Positions 33,745 to 43,313 of a stretch of DNA of 64,000 nucleotides are shown in pieces (the first letter of the stretch is position 1; each line of letters opens with the position of its first letter). The translations under genes and the position numbers were made by a program. Below the pieces are notes generated by a model. That model saw only the letters and a list, made by a program, of their open reading frames with translations, did not search any database and was not told the origin of the DNA. Source of the stretch: an uncultured Alkaliphilus sp. GTDB taxonomy: Bacteria > Bacillota > Clostridia > Peptostreptococcales > Natronincolaceae. The DNA lies in NCBI GenBank assembly GCA_938074565.1, contig CALJEQ010000013.1:1-64000 (forward strand), written 5' to 3'.

Positions 33745-35216
33745 TGTGGAACAATATAGGTCTAAATTATATACTACAGCAATTGAAAATAATAACCCCC
33801 TATGGAAAAGAGCAACTTCAATTATTAAAACCCTATACCATTGAAAATTTTCCCATATTAAAAAGGATTTTAGAGGATCTTGATTTAATGATTAATAGCC
33901 TTTCTCTGTTTCCAGAAGTCTATGAAAAGATTGAAGGGGAATTTTTAAGAATAAAAGATGTTAGGGGAAGTATTAAGAGATGTGAAAACTTACAGGTGTT
34001 AGATGACATAGAGTTTTATGAAATAAAGTTGTTTGCCATCTATTTAGAAAGTATTAGATACCACTATCAACCTATGGGGCTTACCATTGAGGGGGTTAAT
34101 TTTCAAGATTTAGAACCTGTTATTGATCTATTAGATCCAGAAAAAAAACGCTTTACCACCTTTAGTATCTATGATGCATATTCAGAAGAGTTAAAGCTAA
34201 TACGAGAAAAGAAACATTCAATAGAAAACCTAATTTATATAGAAAAAAACATTAGTGAAATGGAAGTCCTTAAAGAACAACGTTTCAAACTGGTGGAAGA
34301 AGAAGCATATTATGAAGGGAAAATTAGACAGCAGTTATCTCAACAATTGCTGCCTTACATAGAAAGAATAAAGGAAAATATTTACTCGATTGGTATACTA
34401 GATTTATGTATCGGTAAAGCCAAACTGGCAAAGGAAAAAGCATGTACAAAACCCCTATTTGGGGAGGACATTCAACTGGAAATAGTGGAGGGAAGACACC
34501 CTTATATTGAGGACTTACTTCAACAACAGGATAAGAAATTTACCTCCATAAGCATTAATTTAACAGCAGGTTCTAATGCCATTACAGGTCCTAATATGGG
34601 GGGGAAAAGTGTCACCATTAAAACCATTGCTTTAAATGCCCTTTTAGGTCATATGGGTTTTTATGTCTTTGCAAATGTATTAAAGCTTTCGGTCTTTAAC
34701 TTTATTCATTTACTATCCAATGACCAAGAATCTATAAAAGACGGATTAAGTACCTTTGGTGGTGAAATTGTTAAATTTAATGAATGTATGTTGGATATTA
34801 AACAAAGTAGAGGATTGGTTTTAATAGATGAATTCGCCAGAGGAACAAACCCTAATGAGGGTAGACTGTTGGTAAAATCATTAATGGAGTACCTTAATAA
34901 ATTTGATAGCATTAGTGTTTTCATAACCCATTTTGATGGAGTTGTGGGGGCAGGTATAAACCATTATCAGGTAATGGGCTTAAAACATGTAGACTTTAAT
35001 GAACTAATGAGTAAGCAGAACCATTACACTTCAAAAGATGGATTAGAAAAAATACACAAATTAATGGACTATCGATTAGAACCCGTTAAAAATCATGACC
35101 CAGTTCCCAAAGACGCATTAAATATTTCTATGCTATTGGGTTTGGACTCTAATATTATTGAGATAGCAAAGTTACATTATCATAAGGAGGTGCAGTTTTA
35201 TGGTGAAGAAACCTAA
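33744..35216 (+). CDS. kamC: KamC, MutS-type ATPase of the lysine-fermentation operon
   Basis: 490 residues. The C-terminal half is a MutS-family ATPase: Walker A GPNMGGKSVTIKTIALNALL (about 281) and Walker B LVLIDEFARGTNP, followed by the STHFD-like loop VFITHFDGV. The N-terminal half looks like the MutS lever/clamp helices, and the mismatch-binding domain is absent. It is not a repair protein by context. It lies in the kam operon and overlaps kamD by 17 bp. A chaperone or reactivase for lysine 5,6-aminomutase is the natural hypothesis. Confidence 0.88.
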   Translation: MWNNIGLNYILQQLKIITPYGKEQLQLLKPYTIENFPILKRILEDLDLMINSLSLFPEVYEKIEGEFLRIKDVRGSIKRCENLQVLDDIEFYEIKLFAIYLESIRYHYQPMGLTIEGVNFQDLEPVIDLLDPEKKRFTTFSIYDAYSEELKLIREKKHSIENLIYIEKNISEMEVLKEQRFKLVEEEAYYEGKIRQQLSQQLLPYIERIKENIYSIGILDLCIGKAKLAKEKACTKPLFGEDIQLEIVEGRHPYIEDLLQQQDKKFTSISINLTAGSNAITGPNMGGKSVTIKTIALNALLGHMGFYVFANVLKLSVFNFIHLLSNDQESIKDGLSTFGGEIVKFNECMLDIKQSRGLVLIDEFARGTNPNEGRLLVKSLMEYLNKFDSISVFITHFDGVVGAGINHYQVMGLKHVDFNELMSKQNHYTSKDGLEKIHKLMDYRLEPVKNHDPVPKDALNISMLLGLDSNIIEIAKLHYHKEVQFYGEET

Positions 35217-36762
35217 TAAAATGCTTAACCTAGACTTTGAATTAGTGAAAAAAGTAAGAAATACTGCTGCAAAAATAGCAGAGGATACACAAGAATTTAT
35301 TCAACAGCACACAACTATTGCTGTAGAGAGAACAGTTGCTAGGTTGTTGGGGATAGATGGTGTTGATGCCTTTGATGTACCTCTACCAAATGTGGTGGTG
35401 GATCATATTAGAAAAGATAACGGAGTAGGCAATGGTATAGCCATATACATTGGTAATGCCATGTTACAAACTGGTTTAACTCCACAGGAAATAGCAGAGA
35501 AAGTATCTACTAAAGAAATTGAGTTAACAAAGCTCCCAATGGGGGACTTGTTTGAAATAAGGCTTTTAATTGATAAAATAGCCCTTAAAACGGTGGAAAG
35601 AATAAGAAGTAATCGTAGTGAACGGGAAAGTTATCTTCAAAAACATGGAGATAAAGAAGGTCCATATCTTTATGTTATTGTAGCAACAGGAAATATTTAT
35701 GAAGATATTATTCAAGCAGTGGCGGCAGCTAAACAAGGGGCCGATATTATTGCTGTAATTAGAACAACAGGACAAAGTTTATTGGATTATGTGCCATATG
35801 GGGCAACCACAGAAGGCTTTGGTGGGACTTACGCCACACAAGAAAATTTTAAGTTAATGAGGACAGCCTTAGACGAAGTTGGAGTTGAGTTAGGGCGATA
35901 CATTCGTCTGTGTAACTATTGTTCTGGGCTATGTATGCCAGAAATTGCTGCAATGGGAGCTTTGGAAAGACTAGATGTTATGCTGAATGATGCCCTTTAT
36001 GGTATATTATTTAGAGATATTAACATGAAACGTACAATGGTGGATCAATTCTTCTCAAGAGTAATCAATGGTTTTGCAGGGGTAATTATCAACACAGGAG
36101 AAGATAATTATCTAACCACTGCCGATGCCTACGAAGAAGCCCATACAGTCTTAGCTTCCCAATTTATAAATGAACAATTGGCTTTAAAGGCAGGGATACC
36201 AGAAAATCAAATGGGTCTTGGACATGCATTTGAAATTGACCCCAACATGAAGAATGGTTTCCTTTATGAATTAGCACAGGCACAAATGGCTAGAGAAATA
36301 TTCCCAGATGCTCCTCTAAAATATATGCCACCAACTAAATTTATGACGGGTAATATTTTTAAAGGACATATTCAAGATGCCTTATTTAATATGATTACAA
36401 TTATGACGGGTCAAAAACTTCATTTATTGGGGATGATGACAGAAGCTATACATACTCCCTTTATGTCAGATCGTGCTTTAGCTATTGAAAACGCCCAATA
36501 TATTTTCAACAATATGGAAGACTTTGGCGAAGAAATTGAATTTAAAAAGGATGGAATTATCCAAAATAGAGCAAAAGAAGTATTGGATAAAGCCCATCAA
36601 CTTATTATGCAAATAGAAAAAGACGGACTTTTTAACACCCTTGAAAAAGGTACATTTGCAGGTATTAAACGACCAATTAATAGTGGTAAAGGTTTAGATG
36701 GTGTATTTATAAAAGAGAAGGATTATTATAATCCTTTTATTTCCATGATGTTGGAAGTTTAG
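35200..36762 (+). CDS. kamD: Lysine 5,6-aminomutase, alpha subunit
   Basis: 520 residues. Start at ATG 35200, behind aaggagg, within the end of kamC. The protein is a TIM-barrel subunit that binds adenosylcobalamin and PLP; the stretches AGIPENQMGLGHAFEIDP and YMPPTKFMTGNIF are typical of KamD. With KamE it moves the terminal amino group of beta-lysine to give 3,5-diaminohexanoate. Length matches known alpha subunits. Confidence 0.96.
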   Translation: MVKKPNKMLNLDFELVKKVRNTAAKIAEDTQEFIQQHTTIAVERTVARLLGIDGVDAFDVPLPNVVVDHIRKDNGVGNGIAIYIGNAMLQTGLTPQEIAEKVSTKEIELTKLPMGDLFEIRLLIDKIALKTVERIRSNRSERESYLQKHGDKEGPYLYVIVATGNIYEDIIQAVAAAKQGADIIAVIRTTGQSLLDYVPYGATTEGFGGTYATQENFKLMRTALDEVGVELGRYIRLCNYCSGLCMPEIAAMGALERLDVMLNDALYGILFRDINMKRTMVDQFFSRVINGFAGVIINTGEDNYLTTADAYEEAHTVLASQFINEQLALKAGIPENQMGLGHAFEIDPNMKNGFLYELAQAQMAREIFPDAPLKYMPPTKFMTGNIFKGHIQDALFNMITIMTGQKLHLLGMMTEAIHTPFMSDRALAIENAQYIFNNMEDFGEEIEFKKDGIIQNRAKEVLDKAHQLIMQIEKDGLFNTLEKGTFAGIKRPINSGKGLDGVFIKEKDYYNPFISMMLEV

Positions 36763-36814
36763 TATAAAGAGTTTAATATTACCATTATTAAAAGGGACAG
36801 AAGGGAGGATTACA

Positions 36815-37609
36815 ATGTCGGGTGGATTGTATTCTATGGAAAAAAAGGACTATGAGAAAACGTTGGATTTAACTAAACTTAAACCCTATGGTGATACTAT
36901 GAATGATGGTAAAGTGCAAGTAAGCTTTACTTTGCCTGTCAAAGATGATGACAAAGGGATTGAAGCAGCCAAGGAATTAGCTAAAAAAATGGGTTTAACA
37001 GAAGTTAACGTGGCTCATCATGGGGTATTGGATGTGAATTTTACTTTTTATGTGGTCTTTGGTAATTTAGTTCATCATGTGAATTATGAAGAAATTCATG
37101 TGGAAACAGTTGATACGAATGTTATGGATATGAAGGAAACCGATGAGTTTATTAAAGAAAAGATAAAACGAAAAATTGTGGTGGTGGGGGCAAGTACAGG
37201 TACAGATGCCCATACAGTAGGAATAGATGCCATTATGAACATGAAGGGTTATGCGGGTCATTATGGATTAGAAAGATATGAAATGATTGATGCCTATAAT
37301 TTAGGGAGTCAAGTGGAAAATGAAGAATTTGTACGTAAAGCTATAGAATTGAAGGCAGATGTACTTTTAGTTTCTCAAACAGTAACTCAAAAAAATGTAC
37401 ATGTACAAAATCTAACCCATTTGGTGGAATTGTTGGAGGCAGAAGGTATTAGAGATAAAGTGGTGTTAATCTGTGGTGGAGCTAGAATCTCCCATGAACT
37501 TGCAAAGGAATTTGGCTATGATGCAGGTTTTGGGCCAGGTAAATATGCCGATGACGTGGCAAGCTTTGCCGTTAATGAAATTTATAATAGAATGGGTTTA
37601 GGGGAGTAA
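36815..37609 (+). CDS. kamE: Lysine 5,6-aminomutase, beta subunit
   Basis: 264 residues, the B12-binding subunit. The base-off cobalamin motif DxHxxG is D131-H133-G136 (TDAHTVGIDA) and K144 (MNMKGYAG) is the lysine known to hold PLP in this family; both positions agree with the characterised enzyme. GGARISHELAKEFGYDAGFG is the C-terminal part of the cobalamin fold. It ends the operon and is followed by a terminator. Confidence 0.96.
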   Translation: MSGGLYSMEKKDYEKTLDLTKLKPYGDTMNDGKVQVSFTLPVKDDDKGIEAAKELAKKMGLTEVNVAHHGVLDVNFTFYVVFGNLVHHVNYEEIHVETVDTNVMDMKETDEFIKEKIKRKIVVVGASTGTDAHTVGIDAIMNMKGYAGHYGLERYEMIDAYNLGSQVENEEFVRKAIELKADVLLVSQTVTQKNVHVQNLTHLVELLEAEGIRDKVVLICGGARISHELAKEFGYDAGFGPGKYADDVASFAVNEIYNRMGLGE

Positions 37610-37615
37610 ATATAT

Positions 37616-37648
37616 AAAAAAAGACTGTCATTTTTGGCAGTCTTTTTG
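37616..37648 (+). terminator. Terminator of the lysine operon
   Basis: AAAAAGACTG pairs with CAGTCTTTTT. The remaining 250 bp before 37904 are AT-rich without a clear promoter. Confidence 0.85.
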
Positions 37649-37903
37649 TATGTAAATATTTAAAAATAAACATATATAAATTGTTATTGAATACTACAAA
37701 TTTTACACAAAATTGTTTATAGTAGAGGGTTTATTTAAATTTTTATGTTATATAAATAACATATTTACCAAGTTGGAAGGTATTTACCAATAAGTGATGG
37801 AATATATAATAATTAATAAACTTAATACTGAAAATTTTCATAATAATTTACCATTTACTTAATGGTTTAAATTTATTAAATGAAAAATGTAAGGGGTGAT
37901 AAC

Positions 37904-40264
37904 ATGAAAAAAATTAACTTTCCACTTTTGATAGGTCTTCTATTACTAACTATTTTGTTAGCTTTTACTTTAGCACCTAATCATTTTACCAATAAAGATC
38001 CCTACAATCAAGAACACTTTACATTTGGAAAAGTAGTAGAAGATGGACAAAAAGCTCATCAAGTCACTTCTCCCCCGTGGGGACCTAAAAAAGAAAACAT
38101 TATGGGGACAGATGAGCTTGGCAGAGATATTTATTCAAGACTAGTTTATGGTACGAAATCAACCTTACAAACAGCGTTATTAGTAGTGTTATTAAGGTTT
38201 TTATTGGCAGTACCCTTTGGAATCATAGCTGGAATAGGCAGTAAAACTGCTTCATCAATTATTCGATTTTTTAATATTATTTTTACAGCTATTCCCACAT
38301 TGTTTGCTGCTTTTTTTGTTTTAAATATAAAATACGTTGCTTCCCTTAAGGTGGAAGACTCCATAATAGCCTTTGGGGTGGTATTAACAGTAGTTGGATG
38401 GGCAAAGTTAGCTAAACAGGTGGAGGAAAAAGCAAGTAATATTATGAAGGAAGAATTTATTGAAGGAGAAGTTGCAGTAGGCAAAAGTAAAGTTCAAATT
38501 GTCTTTCAAAATATGATTCCTCATTTAGTACCTTCTTTAATCAGCTTTATTTTTATTGAAGTGGGTTTAGTTATTTTTCTATTGGCTCAACTAAGTATAT
38601 TAGAGACTTTTATTGGACCAAGAAGTCTGTTTAAGAGGGATGGAGGTAGTAGTGGTTGGATGGTGGCAGATAATCCAGAATGGGCTTCTATGCTATCTCG
38701 TACAGTCATTAATAATAGAGTGGGTAAATATTGGATTAGTCTTTTTCCTGCCCTTGCTTTTACTATTGGAATTTTAGCTTTCAATTTGACAGGTGAAGGA
38801 CTTCGTATGGAATTTGAAAAGAGAACCTCTCCAGTAGCTTCAATCATTAGACGTTCTGGGTTTGCTTTTTCACCCAGAATATACTTTCAACAGGTGACTA
38901 GGTTTAGAGAGTACTATAAACCTGTGCTTATAAAAACCTTATGTATAGTATTGATAATTACCTATGGGTTGATTCCCCCACCAAAAAGCTTGTATCAGTT
39001 TGAATCACATCAAGCAATGATACATTTGGAGGAACTAATAAAACCCCAGTATCAAGGTAGATTGTCAGGATATGAGGGTAACTATTTAGCGGGTGATTAT
39101 ATTATTGAAAAACTTAAAGAATATGGATTAGAACCTTATGACGGAGAAAATTATGCTCAAACTTTTCCACTTAATAGAGTTGGTAATTGGACTGCAATTG
39201 TGGAGGAGGCAACCATCACTTTAACTTCAAATAATGGAGAAATTTCATCATATCAACTACATAACGATTTTGACTTAGCCTCTATTAAAGCTTTTAACGT
39301 AGACGATGAGGATTTATACTTTAATAATAATTATATTAGCTTTATAGGGTTTTCTTCCACCAATGAAGAATTAAGAAATAATAAACAATTGATGCTGGTG
39401 GATTTTGTAGATAGTTATTATGACTTGGCATTTAAGGTATCTCGGGGTATTACTAAAACCCCAGTATCATTTTCTATTTTAGAAGATAATAGCAAGGAAA
39501 TTATACCTACTTATATTGCTGAAAATTACACTATTATTCCTAAAGGAGAATTAGCTGAAAAATTAAAAACAGCAGAATATAAAGTTGAAGTTAAAATTAA
39601 GCAACCTAATATAGTGGAAGAAGGAAGAAATATTATTGCAGTATTACCAGGTAAAAGCTGGTTTGAACCTAATGATAGTAATAATAAAAAAGAAGTAATT
39701 ATTGTTGGTGCCAGCTATGACGGAATTGGAATGGTGGATAATAAAACCAGTGCAATGAGGACTTCCAATGCTGCTATTAATCTTGAAATTGCTAGAGTTC
39801 TTTCTCAAATAAAAGAGCCATTAGATAAAACAATTATTTTTGCTTTTTGGGATGGAGACTCTGTGGGGAGTTCAGGTAGTTATTACTATAATATTTATCA
39901 ACGACTTTTCAGTCAACAAAATTATGTAATATATTATTTTGATGTAGGTTACGCAAATAATGAAAAACGTATCAGTATAGACTTTAAAAGTCCTGTAAAT
40001 TCAGAAGTAGGTACATATGACATTTTTAATGATATTAGTAAGCTGGTGAAAAAGAAGAAGATAGCTCATGTCTTTAAACAATCAAACAGTAAAACTTTTT
40101 ATAATATTGGCGATAACATGTCTTTAAAAGTATCTGTAAATGCAGCCAACGATTCAAATTTGGATACAGTACAAGATAAAATAGAAAACATTAACACTAA
40201 ACAAATGGAAAGTATAGGTCAAATTTTTATCGATTTAATAACAATGGATAAAAATTTTAAATAA
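37904..40264 (+). CDS. OppC-like ABC permease fused to a degenerate M28-peptidase-like domain
   Basis: 786 residues from ATG 37904, behind aaggggtgat. Residues 1-340 are a peptide-type permease: first helix, the MGTDELGRDIYSRL motif, further helices and the EAA loop EGEVAVGKSKVQIVFQNMIP. After a last helix (about 342-360) a large domain of about 420 residues follows. It has M28 aminopeptidase order (RNIIAVLPGKSW, EVIIVGASYD, NLEIARVLSQIKEPLDKTII). The metal His is Ser604 and the catalytic Glu-Glu is Asp652-Ser653, so it should not hydrolyse. By topology it lies outside. No binding-protein gene is in the operon, so it may capture peptides for the transporter. Confidence 0.8.
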   Translation: MKKINFPLLIGLLLLTILLAFTLAPNHFTNKDPYNQEHFTFGKVVEDGQKAHQVTSPPWGPKKENIMGTDELGRDIYSRLVYGTKSTLQTALLVVLLRFLLAVPFGIIAGIGSKTASSIIRFFNIIFTAIPTLFAAFFVLNIKYVASLKVEDSIIAFGVVLTVVGWAKLAKQVEEKASNIMKEEFIEGEVAVGKSKVQIVFQNMIPHLVPSLISFIFIEVGLVIFLLAQLSILETFIGPRSLFKRDGGSSGWMVADNPEWASMLSRTVINNRVGKYWISLFPALAFTIGILAFNLTGEGLRMEFEKRTSPVASIIRRSGFAFSPRIYFQQVTRFREYYKPVLIKTLCIVLIITYGLIPPPKSLYQFESHQAMIHLEELIKPQYQGRLSGYEGNYLAGDYIIEKLKEYGLEPYDGENYAQTFPLNRVGNWTAIVEEATITLTSNNGEISSYQLHNDFDLASIKAFNVDDEDLYFNNNYISFIGFSSTNEELRNNKQLMLVDFVDSYYDLAFKVSRGITKTPVSFSILEDNSKEIIPTYIAENYTIIPKGELAEKLKTAEYKVEVKIKQPNIVEEGRNIIAVLPGKSWFEPNDSNNKKEVIIVGASYDGIGMVDNKTSAMRTSNAAINLEIARVLSQIKEPLDKTIIFAFWDGDSVGSSGSYYYNIYQRLFSQQNYVIYYFDVGYANNEKRISIDFKSPVNSEVGTYDIFNDISKLVKKKKIAHVFKQSNSKTFYNIGDNMSLKVSVNAANDSNLDTVQDKIENINTKQMESIGQIFIDLITMDKNFK

Positions 40265-40292
40265 TAATTGGTTTATAGAAGGGGGGCTGTTT

Positions 40293-41237
40293 ATGAACAA
40301 AACAATAATTAACAAAGTTGCAATTAAAATTACCCTTAATATAGCAATGTTGGCATTAGTTGGATTTATGGCAATATTATTAACCAATATTCCCATGAAC
40401 TTAGACTTTACCCGTGTAAACGGGAAATTAGTCAGTAACATGGACTTTTCCCTTTATCAAAAAAATGTAATAGAATCGGTTAATATGTTGGTTTCAGGAA
40501 AATATTTAGGGCAAGTGGTCTATGGTAGAGGACAAATGGTTAAGGAAATAATGACAATTGCCCTCCGAAGAAGTATGACGCTTTTTTTCATATCTCTAAT
40601 ATTGGCAATTCTTCTTGGAATACCAAAGGGCATATTCGATAGTAGGAGGAATAAAAAGCATTCAAATATTAAACTACTACAGACATTAATTCCATTATCC
40701 GTTCCAGATGTGTTAACCATCAGTCTTATACAGCTGTTTGGGCTATATTTATATAAAAACAAATTTACTGTTTTAGGTGTAGGTCCAATTTTATATATGG
40801 GTTTTGATCACTGGAGTCAATCAATTTATCCCATTATCGCATTGTCATTAGTACCAGCTGCATATATTGCTAGAATCACCGCCACATCAATAGAGTCGGT
40901 GTATCATAGAGACTATATATTAGCAGCAAGGGGAAAGGGATGTTCAGAGATGAGAATTATCTTAAACCATACCATGAGGGATGTTTTTGCTGATTTGATT
41001 GCATCATTCTCCACAATTGCCTCCATGATGTTTTCCAGTTTATTTATTGTAGAACGTATTTTTTATTATCCAGGAATCACCTTTGAATTGTTGGGTCTTT
41101 ATGGAAATCCATCCGCTGACGGAAGTACTACAATAGCTTATTTAACTCTAGCAGTATCATTAGCCATAATCTATTTCGCTTTGTATACTATGTTAGAAAT
41201 TACAAAACAAATATTAATTCCTAAACTAAAAAATTAA
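40293..41237 (+). CDS. OppB-like ABC transporter permease
   Basis: 314 residues. An N-terminal helix, a long external loop, then five helices of the binding-protein-dependent permease domain. The EAA loop is YILAARGKGCSEMRIILNHTMRD. The segment SLFIVERIFYYPGI is the usual OppB/DppB ending. It pairs with the fusion permease upstream (28-bp gap) and with the two ATPases downstream to form a peptide-type importer. Confidence 0.9.
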   Translation: MNKTIINKVAIKITLNIAMLALVGFMAILLTNIPMNLDFTRVNGKLVSNMDFSLYQKNVIESVNMLVSGKYLGQVVYGRGQMVKEIMTIALRRSMTLFFISLILAILLGIPKGIFDSRRNKKHSNIKLLQTLIPLSVPDVLTISLIQLFGLYLYKNKFTVLGVGPILYMGFDHWSQSIYPIIALSLVPAAYIARITATSIESVYHRDYILAARGKGCSEMRIILNHTMRDVFADLIASFSTIASMMFSSLFIVERIFYYPGITFELLGLYGNPSADGSTTIAYLTLAVSLAIIYFALYTMLEITKQILIPKLKN

Positions 41238-41264
41238 TATGAACATGTAACTAGGAGGTAAATA

Positions 41265-42239
41265 ATGAGCTTATTAAAGGTGAAGGATTTAAAAACATAT
41301 TTTTCCATAGATAAGGAACTAATTCCTGCCGCTGATGGTGTCGGTTTTGAAATTAATAAGGGAGAAGTAATTGCATTAGTAGGTGAATCAGGTAGCGGTA
41401 AAAGTGTTACGGCCCTATCCATTATGAAATTAATCAGAGAACCAGGTAAAATAGTGGCTGGTGAAGTTCTTTTTAATGAAGAAAATTTGATTAATAAAAC
41501 TGAAAAAGAAATGTGTAATATTCGAGGAAATAAAATCAGTATGATCTATCAAGATCCTATGTCCACATTAAATCCAATGATTCCTATAGGAGATCAGATT
41601 AAAGAGGCAATAGTAATTCATCAACGGATAAAAAAAGCAGAGGCTAAAAAACAAGCCATTAAGATGATGGAGTTAGTAGGTATTCCTGATGGGGCTCGCC
41701 GTTATAATGACTATCCATCTCAATTTAGTGGTGGAATGAGACAACGGATAATGATTGCAATGGCACTGGCTTGTGGGCCTCAATTACTCATTGCAGATGA
41801 ACCCACCACCGCATTAGATGTCACCGTTCAAGCTGAAGTATTAGAACTGCTTCGTAATTTAATTAAAGAATATAATATGTCGGTATTACTAATTACCCAT
41901 GACTTAGGTGTGGTTGCCGAAATGGCAGATAGAGTTTGTGTTATGTATTGTGGTAAAATTATGGAAGAGACTAATAAAAATAATTTGTTTAGAAACCCAC
42001 TAAATCCCTATACAAAAGGTTTAATGAAATGTATTCCCCGTACAGATGATCAGACAGATGTGTTATATACAATTGGAGGAAATGTACCCCATACCTCAGA
42101 TTATCCAAAAGGATGTCGTTTTTCTACAAGGTGTGCTGAAGTAATGGAAATCTGTAGAGAAGAAATGCCATCTTTAACACAAGTAGAAGAAAACCACTTA
42201 GTTCGTTGTTGGTTATATAATCAGAGGGAGGGGAGGTAG
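41265..42239 (+). CDS. Oligopeptide-type ABC transporter ATPase (OppD-like)
   Basis: 324 residues. Walker A GESGSGKS, signature QFSGGMRQR, Walker B LLIADEPTTALD, switch His in LLITHDLG. The C-terminal extension (RCAEVMEICREEMP) has the cysteines of the oligopeptide HPY domain, which binds an iron-sulfur cluster in some relatives. The next gene starts 2 bp after its stop. Confidence 0.93.
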   Translation: MSLLKVKDLKTYFSIDKELIPAADGVGFEINKGEVIALVGESGSGKSVTALSIMKLIREPGKIVAGEVLFNEENLINKTEKEMCNIRGNKISMIYQDPMSTLNPMIPIGDQIKEAIVIHQRIKKAEAKKQAIKMMELVGIPDGARRYNDYPSQFSGGMRQRIMIAMALACGPQLLIADEPTTALDVTVQAEVLELLRNLIKEYNMSVLLITHDLGVVAEMADRVCVMYCGKIMEETNKNNLFRNPLNPYTKGLMKCIPRTDDQTDVLYTIGGNVPHTSDYPKGCRFSTRCAEVMEICREEMPSLTQVEENHLVRCWLYNQREGR

Positions 42240-42241
42240 TT

Positions 42242-43216
42242 ATGAAGATTATAGATGTAGTTGATTTAAAAAAACATTATGTTGTAAAGTCACCTATACT
42301 AGAACTGGAAACCACAGAGATTAAAGCAGTTAATGGTGTGAGTTTTCATATAAACAAGGGAGAGACACTAGGACTGGTGGGAGAGTCAGGTAGTGGTAAA
42401 ACCACCACAGGAAAACTAATACTAAGATTATTAAGTCCTACAGATGGTAAAATATTTTTAGAGGGTCGAGATATAAGTAACATTAAGGATAGGGAGTTTA
42501 GAAGAATTAGAAGGGATATACAGGTGGTCTTTCAAAATCCCTATGCTGCCCTTGACCCTAAAATGACCATTCAAGATATTTTAACACAACCTTTGTCAAT
42601 ACATAAAATCGTTCCTCCATTGGAGTATAGTAAAGAAGTGGTGAGACTATTAGATTTAGTAGGTTTGTCTTCTAAGGATGCAAAAAAATTTCCCCATGAA
42701 TTTAGCGGTGGACAACGTCAACGAATTGGAATAGCCAGAGCCATTGCCACTAAACCTAAATTTATTGTTTGTGATGAACCTGTTTCAGCTTTAGATGTCT
42801 CTGTTCAGTCACAAATTATCAATTTACTAATGGATTTACAAAAGGAATACAAATTATCCTACTTGTTTATTGCCCATGGCCTTAATGTTATAAAGCATGT
42901 TAGTGATCGGGTTGCTGTTATGTACTTAGGTAAAATAGTTGAAATGGGAGACGTAGAAACCATATTTAATACACCAAAGCATCCCTATACACAGGCACTA
43001 ATGTCAGCTTCAACTACCCCAGACCCTGACGCTAAGCGAGAAAGGATATTATTGAAGGGTGAAATCCCCAGTGCAATTAATTTACCAACGGGATGTAACT
43101 TTCATGCCAGATGTCAACATTGTACAAATATTTGCATTACTGACGAACCTCCTTTATTAACTTTTGAGGGACGAAGTGTTGCATGTCATCTAGTAAAAAT
43201 AAAGATACCAACTTAG
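42242..43216 (+). CDS. Oligopeptide-type ABC transporter ATPase (OppF-like)
   Basis: 324 residues. Walker A GESGSGKTTTGKLILRLL, signature EFSGGQRQR, Walker B IVCDEPVSALDVS, and switch His in LFIAHGLN (usually HDL, here HGL). The Cys-containing C-terminal extension (NFHARCQHCTNIC) is the HPY domain. With the OppD-like partner it powers the importer encoded from 37904. An oligopeptide substrate is assumed from family and from the amino-acid-fermenting lifestyle. Confidence 0.92.
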   Translation: MKIIDVVDLKKHYVVKSPILELETTEIKAVNGVSFHINKGETLGLVGESGSGKTTTGKLILRLLSPTDGKIFLEGRDISNIKDREFRRIRRDIQVVFQNPYAALDPKMTIQDILTQPLSIHKIVPPLEYSKEVVRLLDLVGLSSKDAKKFPHEFSGGQRQRIGIARAIATKPKFIVCDEPVSALDVSVQSQIINLLMDLQKEYKLSYLFIAHGLNVIKHVSDRVAVMYLGKIVEMGDVETIFNTPKHPYTQALMSASTTPDPDAKRERILLKGEIPSAINLPTGCNFHARCQHCTNICITDEPPLLTFEGRSVACHLVKIKIPT

Positions 43217-43313
43217 GGGGTTTAAGTATTTATTAAAATACTTTAAATAAAAATTAATTGAAAGGAGCTATATTATAAAAATAAACTAAATTACATTTAG
43301 AGGAGGTATATTT

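Noticed and set aside
33744-35216. DNA mismatch repair MutS
   Set aside because: The mismatch-recognition and connector domains are missing, and the gene is embedded in the kam operon.
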